A stretch of 64,000 bases of DNA from Sabellastarte sp. h YS-2021 (Eukaryota > Annelida > Polychaeta > Sabellida > Sabellidae), in NCBI GenBank assembly GCA_964017235.1, contig OZ024940.1, positions 29,940,573 through 30,004,572 of the forward strand. The letters are read 5' to 3'. Made by a program: the position numbers and the translations under genes. Within the stretch, counting starts at the first letter, position 1. The number at the start of each line of letters is the position of its first letter. Shown here piece by piece: positions 32,834 to 47,800 of this stretch. The notes below the pieces were generated by a model that had not been told where the DNA came from, did not search any database, and saw only the letters and a program-made list of their open reading frames with translations.

Positions 32834-35800
32834 CTGAAAAATAGAACCCCCAAAAAAGCTCATAAACATAGCCCGAAGCTAATATTGGGTATTAATGGAT
32901 CTTATTTATTTCTTTGGGGTTTTATAGACGCCTTCAACACTGTACAGGTCATATCATGACGGGTAGTTTTGTGGGCAGAAGAAACCAGTACATACAGTTG
33001 GCGTCAAGGTTCTGTACTGTAAACTGCCGACCATCGGTGAGCAAACTACCAACTTTCCCATAGGGTCCGGGGTTTGAACCGGCGACCTCAGAGGTGAGAG
33101 GCGAGTGTGTTCCCCCCTCTCCCTTAATGGATTTTAGTCAACTTTAGAATGGCCAATTAGCAATTTGAAGGCAATAAGGAAGAATTAGGGGGTACATAAT
33201 ATATTAAATAGGCTATGCCCCATTTTAATGGTGGATCTTCCAATATCCCTAGATCACATCAGTATCTCAAACTTCTAATAATAGTTTGCGGGCCACTTCG
33301 ATAAATACATTGTTAATATTGTTAATTTTTTATCTAATGCACAACATGGTATGAATGAATAAATGATATAAACATTAGTGGACAATTATATCGACAATCT
33401 TGAAGCAGCATTTCTATTTGCAAAATATTGTTGGGAAACCCCATGAAATTCTGTGACCTCATATTCTCTATGCATACATGAATATTAATGAGTTACACAA
33501 GTGTGCACAAATACAATTCAACACACACACACACATACCCCGACTAATGTTTATTCAAGCAGCTAAAATGCATTGCAAGTAAGATGTGGTAACGAGTTAG
33601 TGGATGTCATGGTTGCAAGTTTACAGTTAAGTCTAATGTGAGAGATTAGGCAGAATAGAAAACCGGCGATTACATTACCTGCTCTGGATATGTTTGTCCC
33701 AGTTCTGGGACGCCAAGCTGGTGTCCTCTACTTTAATAACTGCACAGGATTTCATCTCCTGGAGAATAAAAGAGAAATATTCCAAATTACTAAACTAGTG
33801 ATCGTCCCTGGAAATTGTTGAAACAAGTAGGGGAGTCGAAACAAGTAGGTCTTTAGGTGGCTTCGAAGCCCTATGATTGTGTTCTGAGATCGGACCGATT
33901 GTGGGAGTCTGTTCCATTCAGTGGGAGAGGCCATTGCAAGACCTCGCCTAATAATGGCCTTCTTGGGACGAACTGAAGATAGAGAAAGCCGATTTCCACG
34001 GGTTTGATTAAGGATGATAAATATGAGGGTCGGGAGAATTTGATAGCCTTGAATGTAATAAGATTATATTTGAACAGGATACAGTATGAAATGGGGAGAG
34101 TACCTTGTACCTCTTGTACCAACAATTTCTACCAAATTTCGAAAACAACTTTTCAATGAATTTTAAGAACAATTTCAGAAGTATTGGTCAAGGTGGTAGA
34201 TTATAAAAGCCAGCTCTTATTTTTAATGTAAATGTGAGCTCTACTTAACATGCAAGTAATCAGTGAACGCGGATATCGGTCACAAATCGCCGGTTTTTTT
34301 TGGGCAAGAATGGGTTGTAAACAAGAGAAAGTCAGATATATGGACTGAACATACCGTATTTATTGTAATAAACGCCCCGGGGCGACTATTACAGATAAAC
34401 AAAATCATGTCTCGAATCCAGTGGCCATGGCCGATAATGGACACTTGCTGCCTGGATCTCGCTTGCTGGCATGTATAATGGCGGGACAGCTTAAAATATT
34501 TAAACCAAACCTTAAATCTGAAGAAATTATGTAGTTTTATCTTGTATTTTTGCCGATTTCAATGCGTCCGTGACCAATACTGCCATGTTTTGTTTTTATT
34601 TTCTTTATTTCTCGTAAGCGATATTCGCTTGGGAAGTACTAAAATGCACCATTTTTCGGAATCCCGGAATCGCAAAGGTGTTGGCTGTTGACAGGGATGT
34701 AAAACCCCGAAATATGAATTTTGCAAAGGTAGAGAGGGGGGGGTGGGGGTGGGGGGGGGGGGGGGGGTGTGTTAATAGGGAGGGGGCGTTTATTGCAATA
34801 AATACGGTATTTTTATGATCCACCACGCGACGTATTTGCCCTGAATACGGGGAAATACAGACTGGGATGTATTTTTTGTATACACCGGCGCCCCGGTACT
34901 ATGGATAAAGAGTGTGAATAACTTTCGTCGTTTTTTCATGATCAATATCTCGCAAAGTATGTAACTTAGAGATATGTATTATATATTATTGGAAAGGTCT
35001 TTTTACAGCGCGTCTGCTCGTGTTTGTTGCATAAAAATCCACGCAGAAATGACGGAGATATTGCAAGTTAAAGATTTAAGTCTTTATATTCACTGCTGCT
35101 CACCTTGTTTCGCCCACGATTCGTACAAAATGGAATCCTTCATTAGAAATACACAGAAAAATAGTGTTGGGAATCGCCTCCAATTTTCTTGGTCGATAGT
35201 TCGTCCATTTTTCCGAGCGATGATCGACCCATAATCGATTATTTTACTCCATTATTGTTTATTATTTAAGAAACACTTTCCGGGATAAAGTATAGGTCAA
35301 TCTGGTAAGAATAACGGTGTTCCGACATTTAGAATCTACCGAAAGCACCCACTTCCTGTAAATATGGCGGTAGACATAAACAAACTTGAACTTCAAGACA
35401 AAACTGTCAGTTTATTAAATAAAAATTCCTAAAATGTTTTTAAAATATGTGGATATTGATATAAATCAGGAGAGGTAAGATATAAGCTTAATAATCGATC
35501 GTTAGAAAACGTCAGTGACTGTCCGCGATTGTACACTCTCACCGACGATTAATCGCCACTACATCTAATCGTCCACCCACTACAGAAAAAAATACATCGC
35601 TCATGAGGATTTACAATAGACGTACTCGTATAATATTGTTATCTTCATTCGTGATATATGTTTTCTGTATATTGTCATTCGGGAAGTTTTCCTATAATAC
35701 TGTTAATTGTAATATTGTATTAAGTGTGGGGGTGTACAGATCAGTAACTTGACAGTAAGTAGTTTTTTTTTTAATTTGCAGAATTTGCCTTACAAACTCA

Positions 35801-38800
35801 TCTACAACTAGAAATAGGACGCCCTGTTGATAGTAGCTGCGACATACGAATAGAAAGAGGATAGCATAGAAGAACACACATTATCATGTGTAATGTCCAC
35901 CCCATGAACCTTTTGCAAAAATTGTACAGTAGTCTTACAAGACCCTGTTTCATTTGTAAAATATATCAATGATGCTTAAATATTTATTAGTGTAGATGTA
36001 AATTATTTCAGCTTCATGCCTTTTTGCATTGTTTGGGTCAAAAATTTTGACAAAATCACTCTATCTTGCACGGTTAAGAAGATAGAAGCAAATTTCTGTT
36101 TTTCTATTTTTGGCAAAAATTTGAAAATTCAAAATGGCCGCCATTTTTGGGAAAAGGAAAATTTTTTGAAAATTGCCAAGAGTACATTTCTTAGATACCC
36201 TATGGGTCAAAAATTTCAACGAAATAACTCTATTTTGCACGGTTAAGGCCAATTTGTGTTTTTCCATTTTGGGCAAAAATTCGAAAATTCAAAATGGCCG
36301 CCATATGTGGGGAGGGGAAAATTTTTTGAAAATTGCCAAGACTACATTTCTTAGATACCCTGTGGGTCGAAAATTTCGACGAAATCGCTCTATCTCGCAC
36401 GGTTAAGGAGATAGAAGCAAATTTGTGTTTTGCCATTTTTGGCAAAAATTCGAAAATTCAAAATGGCCGCCATTTTTGGGGAGGGGGAAATTTTTGAAAA
36501 TTGCCAATAGTACATTGCTTAGATACCCTGTGGAAAATTGCCAAGACTACATTTCGTAGATACCCTGTGGGTTGAAATTTTTGAAAATTGCCAATAGTAC
36601 ATTGCTTAGATACCCTGTGGAAAATTGCCAAGACTACATTTCGTAGATACCCTGTGGGTTGAAAATTTTGACGAAATCGCTCTATCTCGCACGGTTAAGG
36701 AGATAGAAGCAAATTTGTGTTTTGCCATTTTTGGCAAAAATTTGAAAATTCAAAATGGCCGCCATTTTTGGGGAGGGGAAAATTTTTGGAAAATTGCAAA
36801 GAGTACATTCCTTAGATACCCTGTGGGTCGAAAATTTCGACGAAATCGCTCTATCCCCTCTAGTATTCAAAATAGCCAATTGCTCATTTATTTAATTAAT
36901 TACTCACTCATCTATGAAGCAATTCCCCCCAAAAGCAATCCCATACAACCTATTAACCCAATGAACCTCCATACCAAATTTCAGAAAGCTGGGCTTAATA
37001 GCATTCCTTAAAATGTCTGGAAACCAAAGAGATACTCAAAAGTTTGTTTTTTTTTATTTCTCAAAAGTAGCAAAGTAGCTATTACTCAGCTATAGAGCTA
37101 TCATCACCAAAAGCAATCCCATACAAGCTATTACCTGCATGCCAAATTTGGTAAAGATAGGATAAAAACTATTGCCTAAAATGTCTGGAAACCAAGTGGG
37201 ACGCCGGACGCCGGACAAAGCAAAAATAATATGTCCACCCCCCAGTGGGGTGGACATAATTCCCAATTTTTGGTTAAAATCTCTGAAAGTATGTCACAGG
37301 CATTATTAGAAAGGTATTTTTACAGAGTTTCGAATGGTTTTTGTTGCATTAAAATCCATGCAGAAAACTTAAAAGTCGACGTCTTTGTTTTATAATTTTT
37401 GCTATATATGCACCAACCTTATTTTTTTATTTATTTATTTATTTTTTGCATATTTTAGTTATTATTCATGCAAAAATGGCGGACGTAAAATTACTCTATG
37501 CAAAAAATATATATATCACTCATGATAAATTAATATTATAATGATTGTGAAAAGTAGGACTTTGTAATTTCCCAGAATTCCTTGCAGATTCTGCGAGGGT
37601 TATGCATTTGATGAATAACATATCTGTGTCAAGTGGTGGGACCTATAAAATGAATGGTATTGTACATTTATAGTCTCAAGTCAGTATCTTCATATATCTA
37701 CAGGACTTGTAAAGCACTATTTGACCCAGTCTGACTGGTCTAGTGGTGTCACCGTCGGGGTATATGAGGTTACCGTGAGCGATATCGTGGTGCTATCGTT
37801 TCACAAATTAAACAAAATCTCGACAAAATCACTCTATCTCGCATGGTTAAGGAGATAGAAGCAAATTTGTGTTTTTCCATTTTTGGCAAAAATTTGAAAA
37901 TTCAAAATGGCCGCCATTTTTGGGGAGAGGAAAATTTTTGAAAATTGCCAATAGTACATTGCTTAGATACCCTGTGGGTCGAAACTTTTGACGAAATTGC
38001 TCTATCTCGCACGGTTAAGGAGATAGAAGCGAATTAGTGTTTTTGCATTTTCGGCGAAAATTCAAAATGGCCGCCATTTTTGGGGAGAGGAAATTTTTTT
38101 TTTAAATTGCCAAGAGTACATTGCTTAGATACCCTGTGGGCCGAAAATTTCAACGAAATCGCTCTATCTCGCACGGTTTAGGAGATAGACATATTTATGT
38201 TTTTTGCTATGTAGCTATTACTCAGGTTAAAGCTATTACCATCAACAACAATACCAAGCAAGCAATTGATGCTATAAACCTTCACACTAAATTTTACAAA
38301 TATGAGTTAAATATGTTTCCTTTTAAAAGTGTGAAAACAGAAATGCAATTCAGAGTAGGCTCAAAGTAGCAAAGCAGCTATTACTCAGATAGCTACAAAG
38401 CTTTCGACCGAAAGCTATCCTGGCCAAACTATTGACACAATTATCCTTCATATAATTTTTGTGAAGATAGAAAACATTGTTTCATTAAAATGTCCAGAAA
38501 AAAGTCAACTCAAAATAGCATAATAGCTATTACTCAGTTAGCTATAAAGGTATTATCACCAAAAGCAATCCCAAGCAAGCTACTGATTCAATAATCCTCC
38601 ATCCCAAATTTTGTGAACATAGGTGAAATACTTTTCCTTTAAAATGCTTAAAATAAAAAAGCTACTCAAAGTATCTAAGTAGCTATTACTCAGTCAGTTA
38701 TATAGCTATTATCACTAAAAGCAATCCCAAGCAAGCTATTGACCTAACTATTGCTCATACCAAATTTGGTAAAGATATGTCAAATCTTTTTCCTTAAAAT

Positions 38801-41800
38801 GCCCGGAAACAAAAGGAGTACACAAAAGTAGCTAAGTAGCTATTATTCAGTTAGCTATAGAGCTATCTTCACCAAAAGCAATCCCATGCAAGCTATTTAC
38901 CCAATAAACACCCATACCAAATTTGGTAAAGATAGGGTAAATACTTTTCCTTGAAATGACCGGAAACCAAGTGTGGCAACGGATGGCGGAAAAAGCAAAA
39001 ATAATATATCCACCACCCCAGTGGGGTGGACATAGTAATGTTTACAAGATGCATTGTGGATAATCCTTCCCTATCGGTCCCACCCACTAACCTGGTACAC
39101 TGACCTTGAACGCCCCTCGACTCTTCTTATAAGAAATGATTTTTGTTAACTAGCGCACTGAGTTCCCCTTAGTGGGGAAGATATTGCGCCTGCAAAGCAG
39201 TAGATTAGATTAGATTAGATAATCAGTAACCCTCAATTTTCACCCATTTTATTCCATCACCGATGAATTGTAACAAATTTTATTGTAATTTAACTTTTTA
39301 CAAGTTAAATACTTACCTTATCCTCACAAGTGCTTGGTTTGGTTTTGTGGAGCAAAAGCATCGACCGACGAGTCTTTTAATAAAGACTTTTCTTGTCGAG
39401 AAGTGACCCCTTTGTCTGCGAATATCTGCGCATGCGCCGACACCGTAGACGAGAGTGACTGTCTAGAAACTCTTCATTATATTTTTGGTCCCCAAGATAA
39501 CAAATTAGAGGGGAGGTAGGGTGGGTTTATCCTTGTGAGGATAAGGTAAGTATTTAACTTGTAAAAAGTTAAATTACAATAAAATTTGTTACATTTTATT
39601 GCGTAAAATAGCCTTACCTTATCCTCACAAGTGCTTGAATGCAACCATAACAGGTGGAGGGAATTTGTTGTAACCACACTGTAAGATGATTGTCAGACAA
39701 GGGGTCACTATGTAAAGCACTTTGATAAGAGGATAAGATAAGCTTAAGTACGCCACATCTCAGATTAAACAGTACTTCTTTAGCAATAATGATAAGTAAC
39801 TTTGCTAACCTTGGATTTCAGTGGCTGATGTAGTTGTAAATGTCATCAATTGTTGCAAAATAAACATCATGAAGTCCTCTTAACTAGTCAACAGTGAAGG
39901 TCAGAGGAGTCTTCCTATACCCTCAGGCTGGCTGCCGTCATTCTATAAGAAGAAGCCTCCGAGCTGGAGCTGTAATCCTAACTACAGATGATTATGGAGC
40001 CATCTGAAGGAAAGAAAATAATATACAAATGTCAGTAAGAAATACTGGTATGTATGGAGAACGATGAATATGTATATCATAAATTAAAATGAAGACGTAC
40101 TTAAACATTGACAATATGTTGAGCTGAGACCACTGGGCCTAATTTATAGTCAGACTGGTCATGAGATTGCCAAGCTACATCCTTCAAATAAAATGTGGTA
40201 AAGGTGTTGTGACTCTTCCAATAGCAGGAGCCTAAAATCTGCTCAAGCGAAGCCCCACCCTTGAAAGCTAAAGATGCAGACATGGATCGGATGTCATGTG
40301 CCTTAATATGAAGATCCTGAGAATCAGCCTTAGAGGATTGATATGCTAGTAAAACAGTTTGTTTAATCCAGGAAGATATGGTAGATCTCATGATATCTCT
40401 GTCAAAGCCTTCTTTAAATGATATGAATAGGAGGTTCTTTCCCCTCCTCAACTCATTGGTTCTGTCTAGATAGTATCTAAGTGCCCTGACAGGACATAAG
40501 GTCATATCCTCAGTCAAATCCGAGCTAAGGAAAGGTTTTAAGGCTGGAATGACTACTGGTCTTAATAAGTCTGGACCATCTGATGCCAATTGATTCTTTG
40601 CAAGGAAAGCAGGAGAAGGAGAGATGGTGACCTCCTTCCAATGAGGTTTATGTCCGAGAGAGGAGTATGTCCAAGAATGCACCTCCCCCCTTCTTTTGCC
40701 AGATGCCAATGCCATCAAGAAGACAGTTTTAAAGTCAAAATCTTTAGACTTGCATCTTTTAATGGTTCAAAAGGAGCCTTTGTCAATGCCAAAAGTACCA
40801 AAGATAAATCCCATGAGGGTATTCCCCTATTAGCAGTAGGCTTATCTCTATAGAAGCTGGCAATAAGCCTGTTCAAGTCAAGACTCTTGCTCACCTCTTG
40901 GCCAAAGTGACCTAAATGATCGGCAATAGCAGTTCTGTAGCCTGCAATAGTAGCAGGTTTGAGATTTTTGACAGTGAAAAGATAATTCAAGAAATCTGCA
41001 ATTTTTGAGATAGTAGGCTCTGAGCTGACCACCTGACTCTGTTGGCACCAGAGTTCAAAAATGGACCACCTTGATTCGTACAATCTTCTAGATGAGGGTC
41101 TTTGAGGTGCCTTAATTCGCTCTGCCACCTGCTCAGAGAATGATTCAAGTGATTCTGAGTGGTGTCCAGGTGCCAAACATGAAGATTCAGATACAACAGA
41201 TTCTGATGGTATTTGTGACTGAATGGTTGTTTTAACAGATGAGGCCAGTGAGGTAGCTGCAATGGAGGTTTGGTTGAAAGATTCACCAGATCCCAAAACC
41301 AATGCATCATGGGCCACCCTGGTGCTACTACTATCATTCTGCACCTGTAGGTGTTCATTTTCTGTATGACCTTTGGTATGAGAGTTACAGGACAATAGGC
41401 ATAGCCCCTCCCAAGAGATGTTCAATGCATCTATGTTCAGTGCATTTGCATCTGGGACTGGAGAAACATAGAGTGGAAGTTTGTGGTTCATCTTGGTGGC
41501 AAACATGTCTACCATTGGTTTGTGCCAAACTTGGCAAATTAAGGTGAATATTTGAGGATGAAGTGACCACTCTGTCTGAATTATTTTGTCCTTCCTGGAG
41601 AGACTGTCGGCTATGACATTGAGTGTGTTCCCCCTTCTTTGTTCAGATAACTGACTACAGTGGCGTTGTCTGTTGCTATGAGAACCCTCTTGTCTAGAAT
41701 TCTGTTTTGAAAGTTTTTTAAGGCCAGAAATACCGCCTTCAACTCTAGGACATTGATATGAAGCAATTTTTCCTGATCTGTCCAATTGCCACTGACTGTC

Positions 41801-44800
41801 AGATTTTCTAAATGAGCTCCCCAACCCTGGTTTGACGCATCTGTGAAAATAAGGGTATTGTGTTCCTGAGGATGTAAAGGACAACGCTTTTCTAGATTTT
41901 TGGGGTTTTTCCACCACTGAAGATAACTTTTCAGAAGATTTGAAACTGGAATCTTCAGGTCTAGAGACTGGGGATATTGCCAATGTGTCTTCAGGTACCA
42001 CTGAAAAGGACGCATGTGGAGCCTGCCCATTGGTATTGTCTTTTCTAGGGATGCTAGTACACCTATCAGGGACATAAGCGACCTTGGGGTTGTTAGTGAT
42101 ACGACCTCCATGTCCTGAACAGCTTTTGCTAGAATTTTCAACTTCTTTTGGGTTGGAAAGACCTTTCCTTGTAACAAATCGAAATGGTAGCCCAGAAAGT
42201 CGATTTTTTGTGTAGGTTCGAGCTCTGATTTTTCAAAGTTTATCACGAAACCTAATTCCTGGACTGTGTGAAGAAGTTCTTTTGTCTGGCTCATGCACTG
42301 GTGTTGGGAGCTTGCCCTTAACAACCAGTCGTCCAGGTATTGGTGAACTCGAATTCCGCGAGACTGAAGAACGAGTTTTGCTTCTTTTACAATCCACGTG
42401 AACTCTAGTGGTGCTGTTGCTAGACCGAAAGGGAGAGCTTTGAACTGATACGTTCTGTTGTCTACATGGAAGCGTAGCAAGTGTTGAGAGTCCGGATGTA
42501 TGGGCACGTGAAAGTACGCGTCTTTTAAATCTATGGACATTACCCACTCGCTCTTTGTCAGAGAATTTCTTATAATTTCTGCAGTTTCCATTTTGAAGGT
42601 CGGTACATGCATGTAGCTGTTCAGAACACTGAGATCTATTACTGGCCGCCATTTTTTGCCGGGTTTCGGTACAAGAAATAATCTGCTTGAGAAACCTGGA
42701 GTTGTGCAGTCCTTGAGATGGTAAATTGCGTCTTTTTGAAGCATTTGAACTACGCAATCTTGAAGGAAGCCATGTTTTTCCTGTCTGTCGTACCCGCTTT
42801 GCATTATGGGATAAACAGACAGGGGCGGATTCGATTGGAGAGGAATTCGGTAACCCCAAGATCTGCACAACTCTGGGATGACAATAAAGATTCTCCCATA
42901 CCTGCCAAAAATGCTGCAAACGGCCCCCATGGTGAGTAACTACGCTGTAGTCACCTACGCTTGCTTCCACCTCTTCTGGAAGGCTGAGAAGAGTGGAAGT
43001 TCGGTTTCTTGAAGGTAGATGAGTTTTGTTCACGAAAACTCTTCTGGTTATAGTTGGAATGCTGTTTATTGGTATTCCTGTCATCAGAGTGTCTTTTGAA
43101 ACTAAAGGAAGACTTCTGATCTGTTCTAGGCCTTTTTGGAGACTTTTGAATATTCTTTTCAACCTCATTCAACACAGTTGGACAAAAAAGATCATGAGAT
43201 TTGAACCCCGTCCTCCTTAGTCTGTTGAAATCGTGTTCGTTGAGGTTGGGAGCAAGATTCTTGAGTACCGTATCTCTTCGTGCCAGTTCCAAGTTGCAAG
43301 ATGCAGCAATCGAATTATCAGTCACGTTTTCTAAAGCCTTTTCAATAGAAGCAATACAGCTAAATTGAATCTGAAGGCCAGACAGCATAGTTTCTAACTC
43401 TTTGATGATGGCTTGATCCTTTGTGGAGGATTTTAAAGTCAACATGGTGGACTCCAGGTTATTGGCCGTCTTTTCTATGGCATTGAGAAAGAAGTGCACA
43501 TAAGAAAGGATCTGTACATGCTCCCTGCTTACTGTTTCTAACAGAGTATGTTGCTTCATGGGAATACGAACTGAAGACGGCATAGGCCCAGGAAATGATG
43601 AGCGAAAAGAATCCTGGCATCTTGGAGCTTGGAATGAAAAGTCCACAGACGTGGACTTATAAAACTTCATTGGTGCCCTTGTGAAATATAAGAAATTGTC
43701 ATAGTTCAAAGGGTTAGTCTTTAGAAGGTAAGGTTGATCTTGCTGAGGATTTCCAGAGGACTTCTTTTCATAAAAATCCCATCTCTCCAATACTCCATCT
43801 ACAGGAGGCATGACCATTGGTAATAAAGACGATTTTCGCTTGTCTTTCTGTCTAGAACCAAAAATGCGGGAAGGTTGTTCGGAGAATTGCTCAGGAATAG
43901 TGAGTTGTAACAAAGAACGCACCGCAGCAAGGGTTTGTCTGTAGGAAGGGTCGTCTTCAATGTCATCAGGTGAGGGCGATCTGTCACGTTTCTTTGAGTT
44001 ATTTAACTCTTGAAGGGTGGAGTCTTCGTCTGAGGCTTCGCCTTCCTCAGAGTGAAGAGACACAGAAACCTCGCTGTTTCTGTCTTTAAGAGCAGTTAAC
44101 TGGCCCTGCATATCATCTAATCTCTGTAAAATAGTTTGAAGGGGGTCTGTCGTAGTTCCCTCTGTTGTAGGTCGTGGATTGGAAGAAACTGGATTCTGGT
44201 GGCACTCCACCCCCAGTAAAGCATCTTCAATCTCTTGAGACACCACGCTAGGTGTAGATTTTTCTTTTCTTTTACTCTTATGGATCAGTTTACGCTTCTG
44301 ATCCTCAGAGAACTGTAGACAAATGAAGCAATCTTCTTCTTTATTCTTCACACAAACGTCATTGCCACGACCCTTTTCCCTGCATGGAAAGCAAAATTGA
44401 TGACAATCCCAGTCGAATAAAGGATGTCCACATCCTGGTGCACGTTTAAGTTCCTTCGAGTTTTTGACCTGCGCATCGGCCATGATGATAGAAGAAGAAA
44501 CGATGCTGCTCCCAGTATGACCAAAAATGTAATGAAGAGTTTCTAGACAGTCACTCTCGTCTACGGTGTCGGCGCATGCGCAGATATTCGCAGACAAAGG
44601 GGTCACTTCTCGACAAGAAAAGTCTTTATTAAAAGACTCGTCGGTCGATGCTTTTGCTCCACAAAACCAAACCAAGCACTTGTGAGGATAAGGTAAGGCT
44701 ATTTTACGCAATAAAATTGCGATATTGCCGCTCGTGACGACGCCACTAATGACTTACACAAGTACAGCCCAAGCTTTCTAGTGACTGACATTTCCCCCCC

Positions 44801-47800
44801 CCCCCCCACCTAACTGAAAGACAGAGGCTCAAGGATGACCATTTATCCTTGGTTCTTTAGCCTGCCACTGGGGATAGGACCCAACAACAGAGGACAAATA
44901 CACACCTCAAAATGTTCGGCCAGAAATGGAGTTTTCAGAAGCTCGGAGGCACTGGGTCTCAGCAGTGGGTTCTGATCCATCATACTGCAAAAAAAAAATA
45001 AACACAAAATAATAATGGTCGAACCGGTTCTGAAAATGAAAACCGGTTCTTCAGGGCTTTGAAACCAAATGAAATGCGAGATTTCAAAAGTTTGCAGAGA
45101 TATGGTAAAAAAGTTTGCGCGAGCGTTAGTGGTGTGAACGGTAAACCGTTATACCGCATTTCGTTTCGTTTAGGTAGAAATGGCGAAATCCGCAAAGAAT
45201 ATTTAAGTACCGGTTATTGAAAACGTCATCATATTAGGCTTTCTACTGGTTAATATTCCGTCAAAACAATAAAGAGCATATACATTTGAGGAAAAACTTA
45301 CATTTTCGCTTTATATTCATGGTAAATGAAGTTTACAAACTTCAAAATATCTCGCGAATCCATATTTCCTATTGGGGATATAGCTCATGCACGCTCGCGA
45401 TAAACTTTTTATAATATATCTGTACACTTTCGAAATTTAAGATTTTGTTCGGTTTCAAAGTCCCGAAAACCGGTTTTTATTTTCATAACCGGTCCGACCA
45501 CTAGGGAGCATACATCAGCCATATTGTGAAGAGGAAATATGCATTCAGGAGAAATTTTGAAGTTTATGATCTTCATTTACCACGAATCTGAAGCGAAAAT
45601 CTGAGATGTTTCCTCAAATTTATATATTCTTTACTGTTTTGACGAAGTATTCACCAGTAGAAAGCCTAATATAGGGACGATTTCAATAACTGGTATCTAA
45701 ATATTCATTGCGGATTTCATCATTTCTACCTAAACAAAACGAAATGTGGCAGTTTACCGTTCACACTAGTGCTGTGAAATCGCTTCAAATATCGGGTTCA
45801 ATGTTTGGTATCTGTACAAGGTAGCGAACTTTGGTCTAGATCGATCTTCGAAACAACGTTTTCAAAAACAGTTAAAACGCAGAAATCTCACATAAAATCT
45901 TGTCACTTTGTTGAAAATATAGCAAAAATATAAAATCCATGTACATTTTAAATAAATTCCGCCATATTTTCAACAAAAGAAACAAGTTTTATAGACGGGC
46001 GAAAATAGGATCCGTTGGGATGTGGTGTGCTATTGGGGATTTCTAAACGTTTTGCAAAGTCCAAATTTCAGACGTTTGAACCGAACTCCGAAATCGGGGC
46101 AGTAAACGAGCGAAACTATCGAACTTCTTCAAACATCGTCGCAGCACTAGTTCACACCACTGAAAAATAGCATTGGAGATACCCATACTTCAGAGCCTGG
46201 GTTAATATCTTAATTAGTGATCTCAACGAGTATCCGGATATCCGGGTACCCGAACCCTGAATACTTACCCGAATCCGAAATGACGTACCCGAGTACCCGA
46301 ATCTAAGCTCTATTTCTGTCATTATCGCCCACGTTGGCTGGCCGAGTACAGACGTATCTGAACTTAATTATTTCATTTAAAAATGAAACTATTGAATTAA
46401 AATGCACACGAATATTGTTTTCTCACCCTTGTACACCATTTAAAGTATTTTACTTGTCTTTTACTTTGGTTGTTTATATATTATCAAACACCGGAACCCT
46501 TTGAAAATCGTCAGTATATTAACACAGTTACTTAAATCCGAGTCCATAAAACGCTGTATATTGGCTATATAGTGACATGCATTCCTTAAATAAATAAGAG
46601 TACAATGTTTTCACACAGTAGTTTATAATTTTACGTTAATAAAATTCACTTATGAACCTGAAATAAAAATAATGTTTCAATTCAGAAACTATCTTTGAGC
46701 AGTAGTTAATGCTTTTGTGATAGGTCATGTGACTCCATTTTTATATAAACAACCATGTTTTGAATGTACAGAAGTCTTTTTTATTTAACATTTCTTCCGT
46801 GCAATATTATTTTGAATGCAAAAACGTGGCCGACAAGAAATAAAGCAAATGGTTGGATCCCATTATTTCTGTAGGTTTTAAGTCTGTAAATATGGACATT
46901 TTTGTAGTTTCAGCTATTATCGCCCATCGGCGCGGATACCCGGGTACCCGCCCGTTGAAACCACCACCTACCCGGTCCTACTAAAAAGGGTTTATTGAGA
47001 ACACTAATCTTAATATATCTTAATCATCTGCCACTGTGGCCTAGCGGGTTACACACTTGTCTAGGAATTCAGAGGACGTGGGTTCAATCCCAGAGGTACA
47101 GGCAGATACATAGTGGCTTGGATGACCACTTACAGGCAGGCTAAAGAACCTCAAGGACGTTGATAAATGGTCATCCTTGAGCCTCTATCTTTCAGTTAGG
47201 GGAATGTCAGCTACTTGTGAGTTGGGGCTGTACCTGTACAGTCGGATTGGTTAAATAGCCCTTTGAGTCCTGTAGTATATGGAGATATTGTGCCGAGTAT
47301 AAATACATAATAATAATATACGAGATAAAGCAGGTTCGGTAACACCGATATCTATGTATCCACTTTGCTTTTTGAAATGTCAGTACATAAAACTGCGAGA
47401 AAACGAAAAATATTGCAAACAAAACCTCGAACCTGAAGAAATTGTTAACTTTGATTTCCTATATTTGTTTATATTTTGGCACTTCTGTAGCCGATTCTTA
47501 TCGGAGGAACTACCGTGTTTTGTTTTCATAAAGTTTACTTCCTGTTCGTGGGCCTATTTCATCAGGGATATTCCGGAACGCAATTTCTTTTCCGGTATCC
47601 CGGAATCGCTACGGTTTCACTTTGGCCAGATATCGGAATGGAAAAGCTGCTATCGACCCGGAACTACTTTTAGAAGTAGCCTGCAATTCCTTAGTGTTAA
47701 AGACAGCAAACCGGATAATTGGTTTTCAATTCGATTCATATAAATGTGAAAGAATTGCGGTTACTAATGTTAAGAACTGGTAACCACAAAAACCAGATAT

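Larger units (their letters stand above)
39270..44717 (-). mobile_element. DIRS-type retrotransposon, element 3 (internally deleted)
   Basis: 5.4-kb element in the large intron of the pseudokinase gene, same sense as the gene. Its ends are bordered by AAT (39,266-39,268 and 44,715-44,717); the circle junction predicted from the ICR differs by one T. Near-identical ITRs are at 39,312-39,490 and 44,519-44,697, with the ICR at 39,532-39,637. gag is open, but RT, RNase H and YR are broken by frameshifts and deletions. Confidence 0.92.

Noticed and set aside
47354-47743. 129-residue open frame in the host-gene intron
   Set aside because: Part of it is shared with the interior of the inverted-repeat element at 34,351-34,810 and it is on the opposite strand to the gene.
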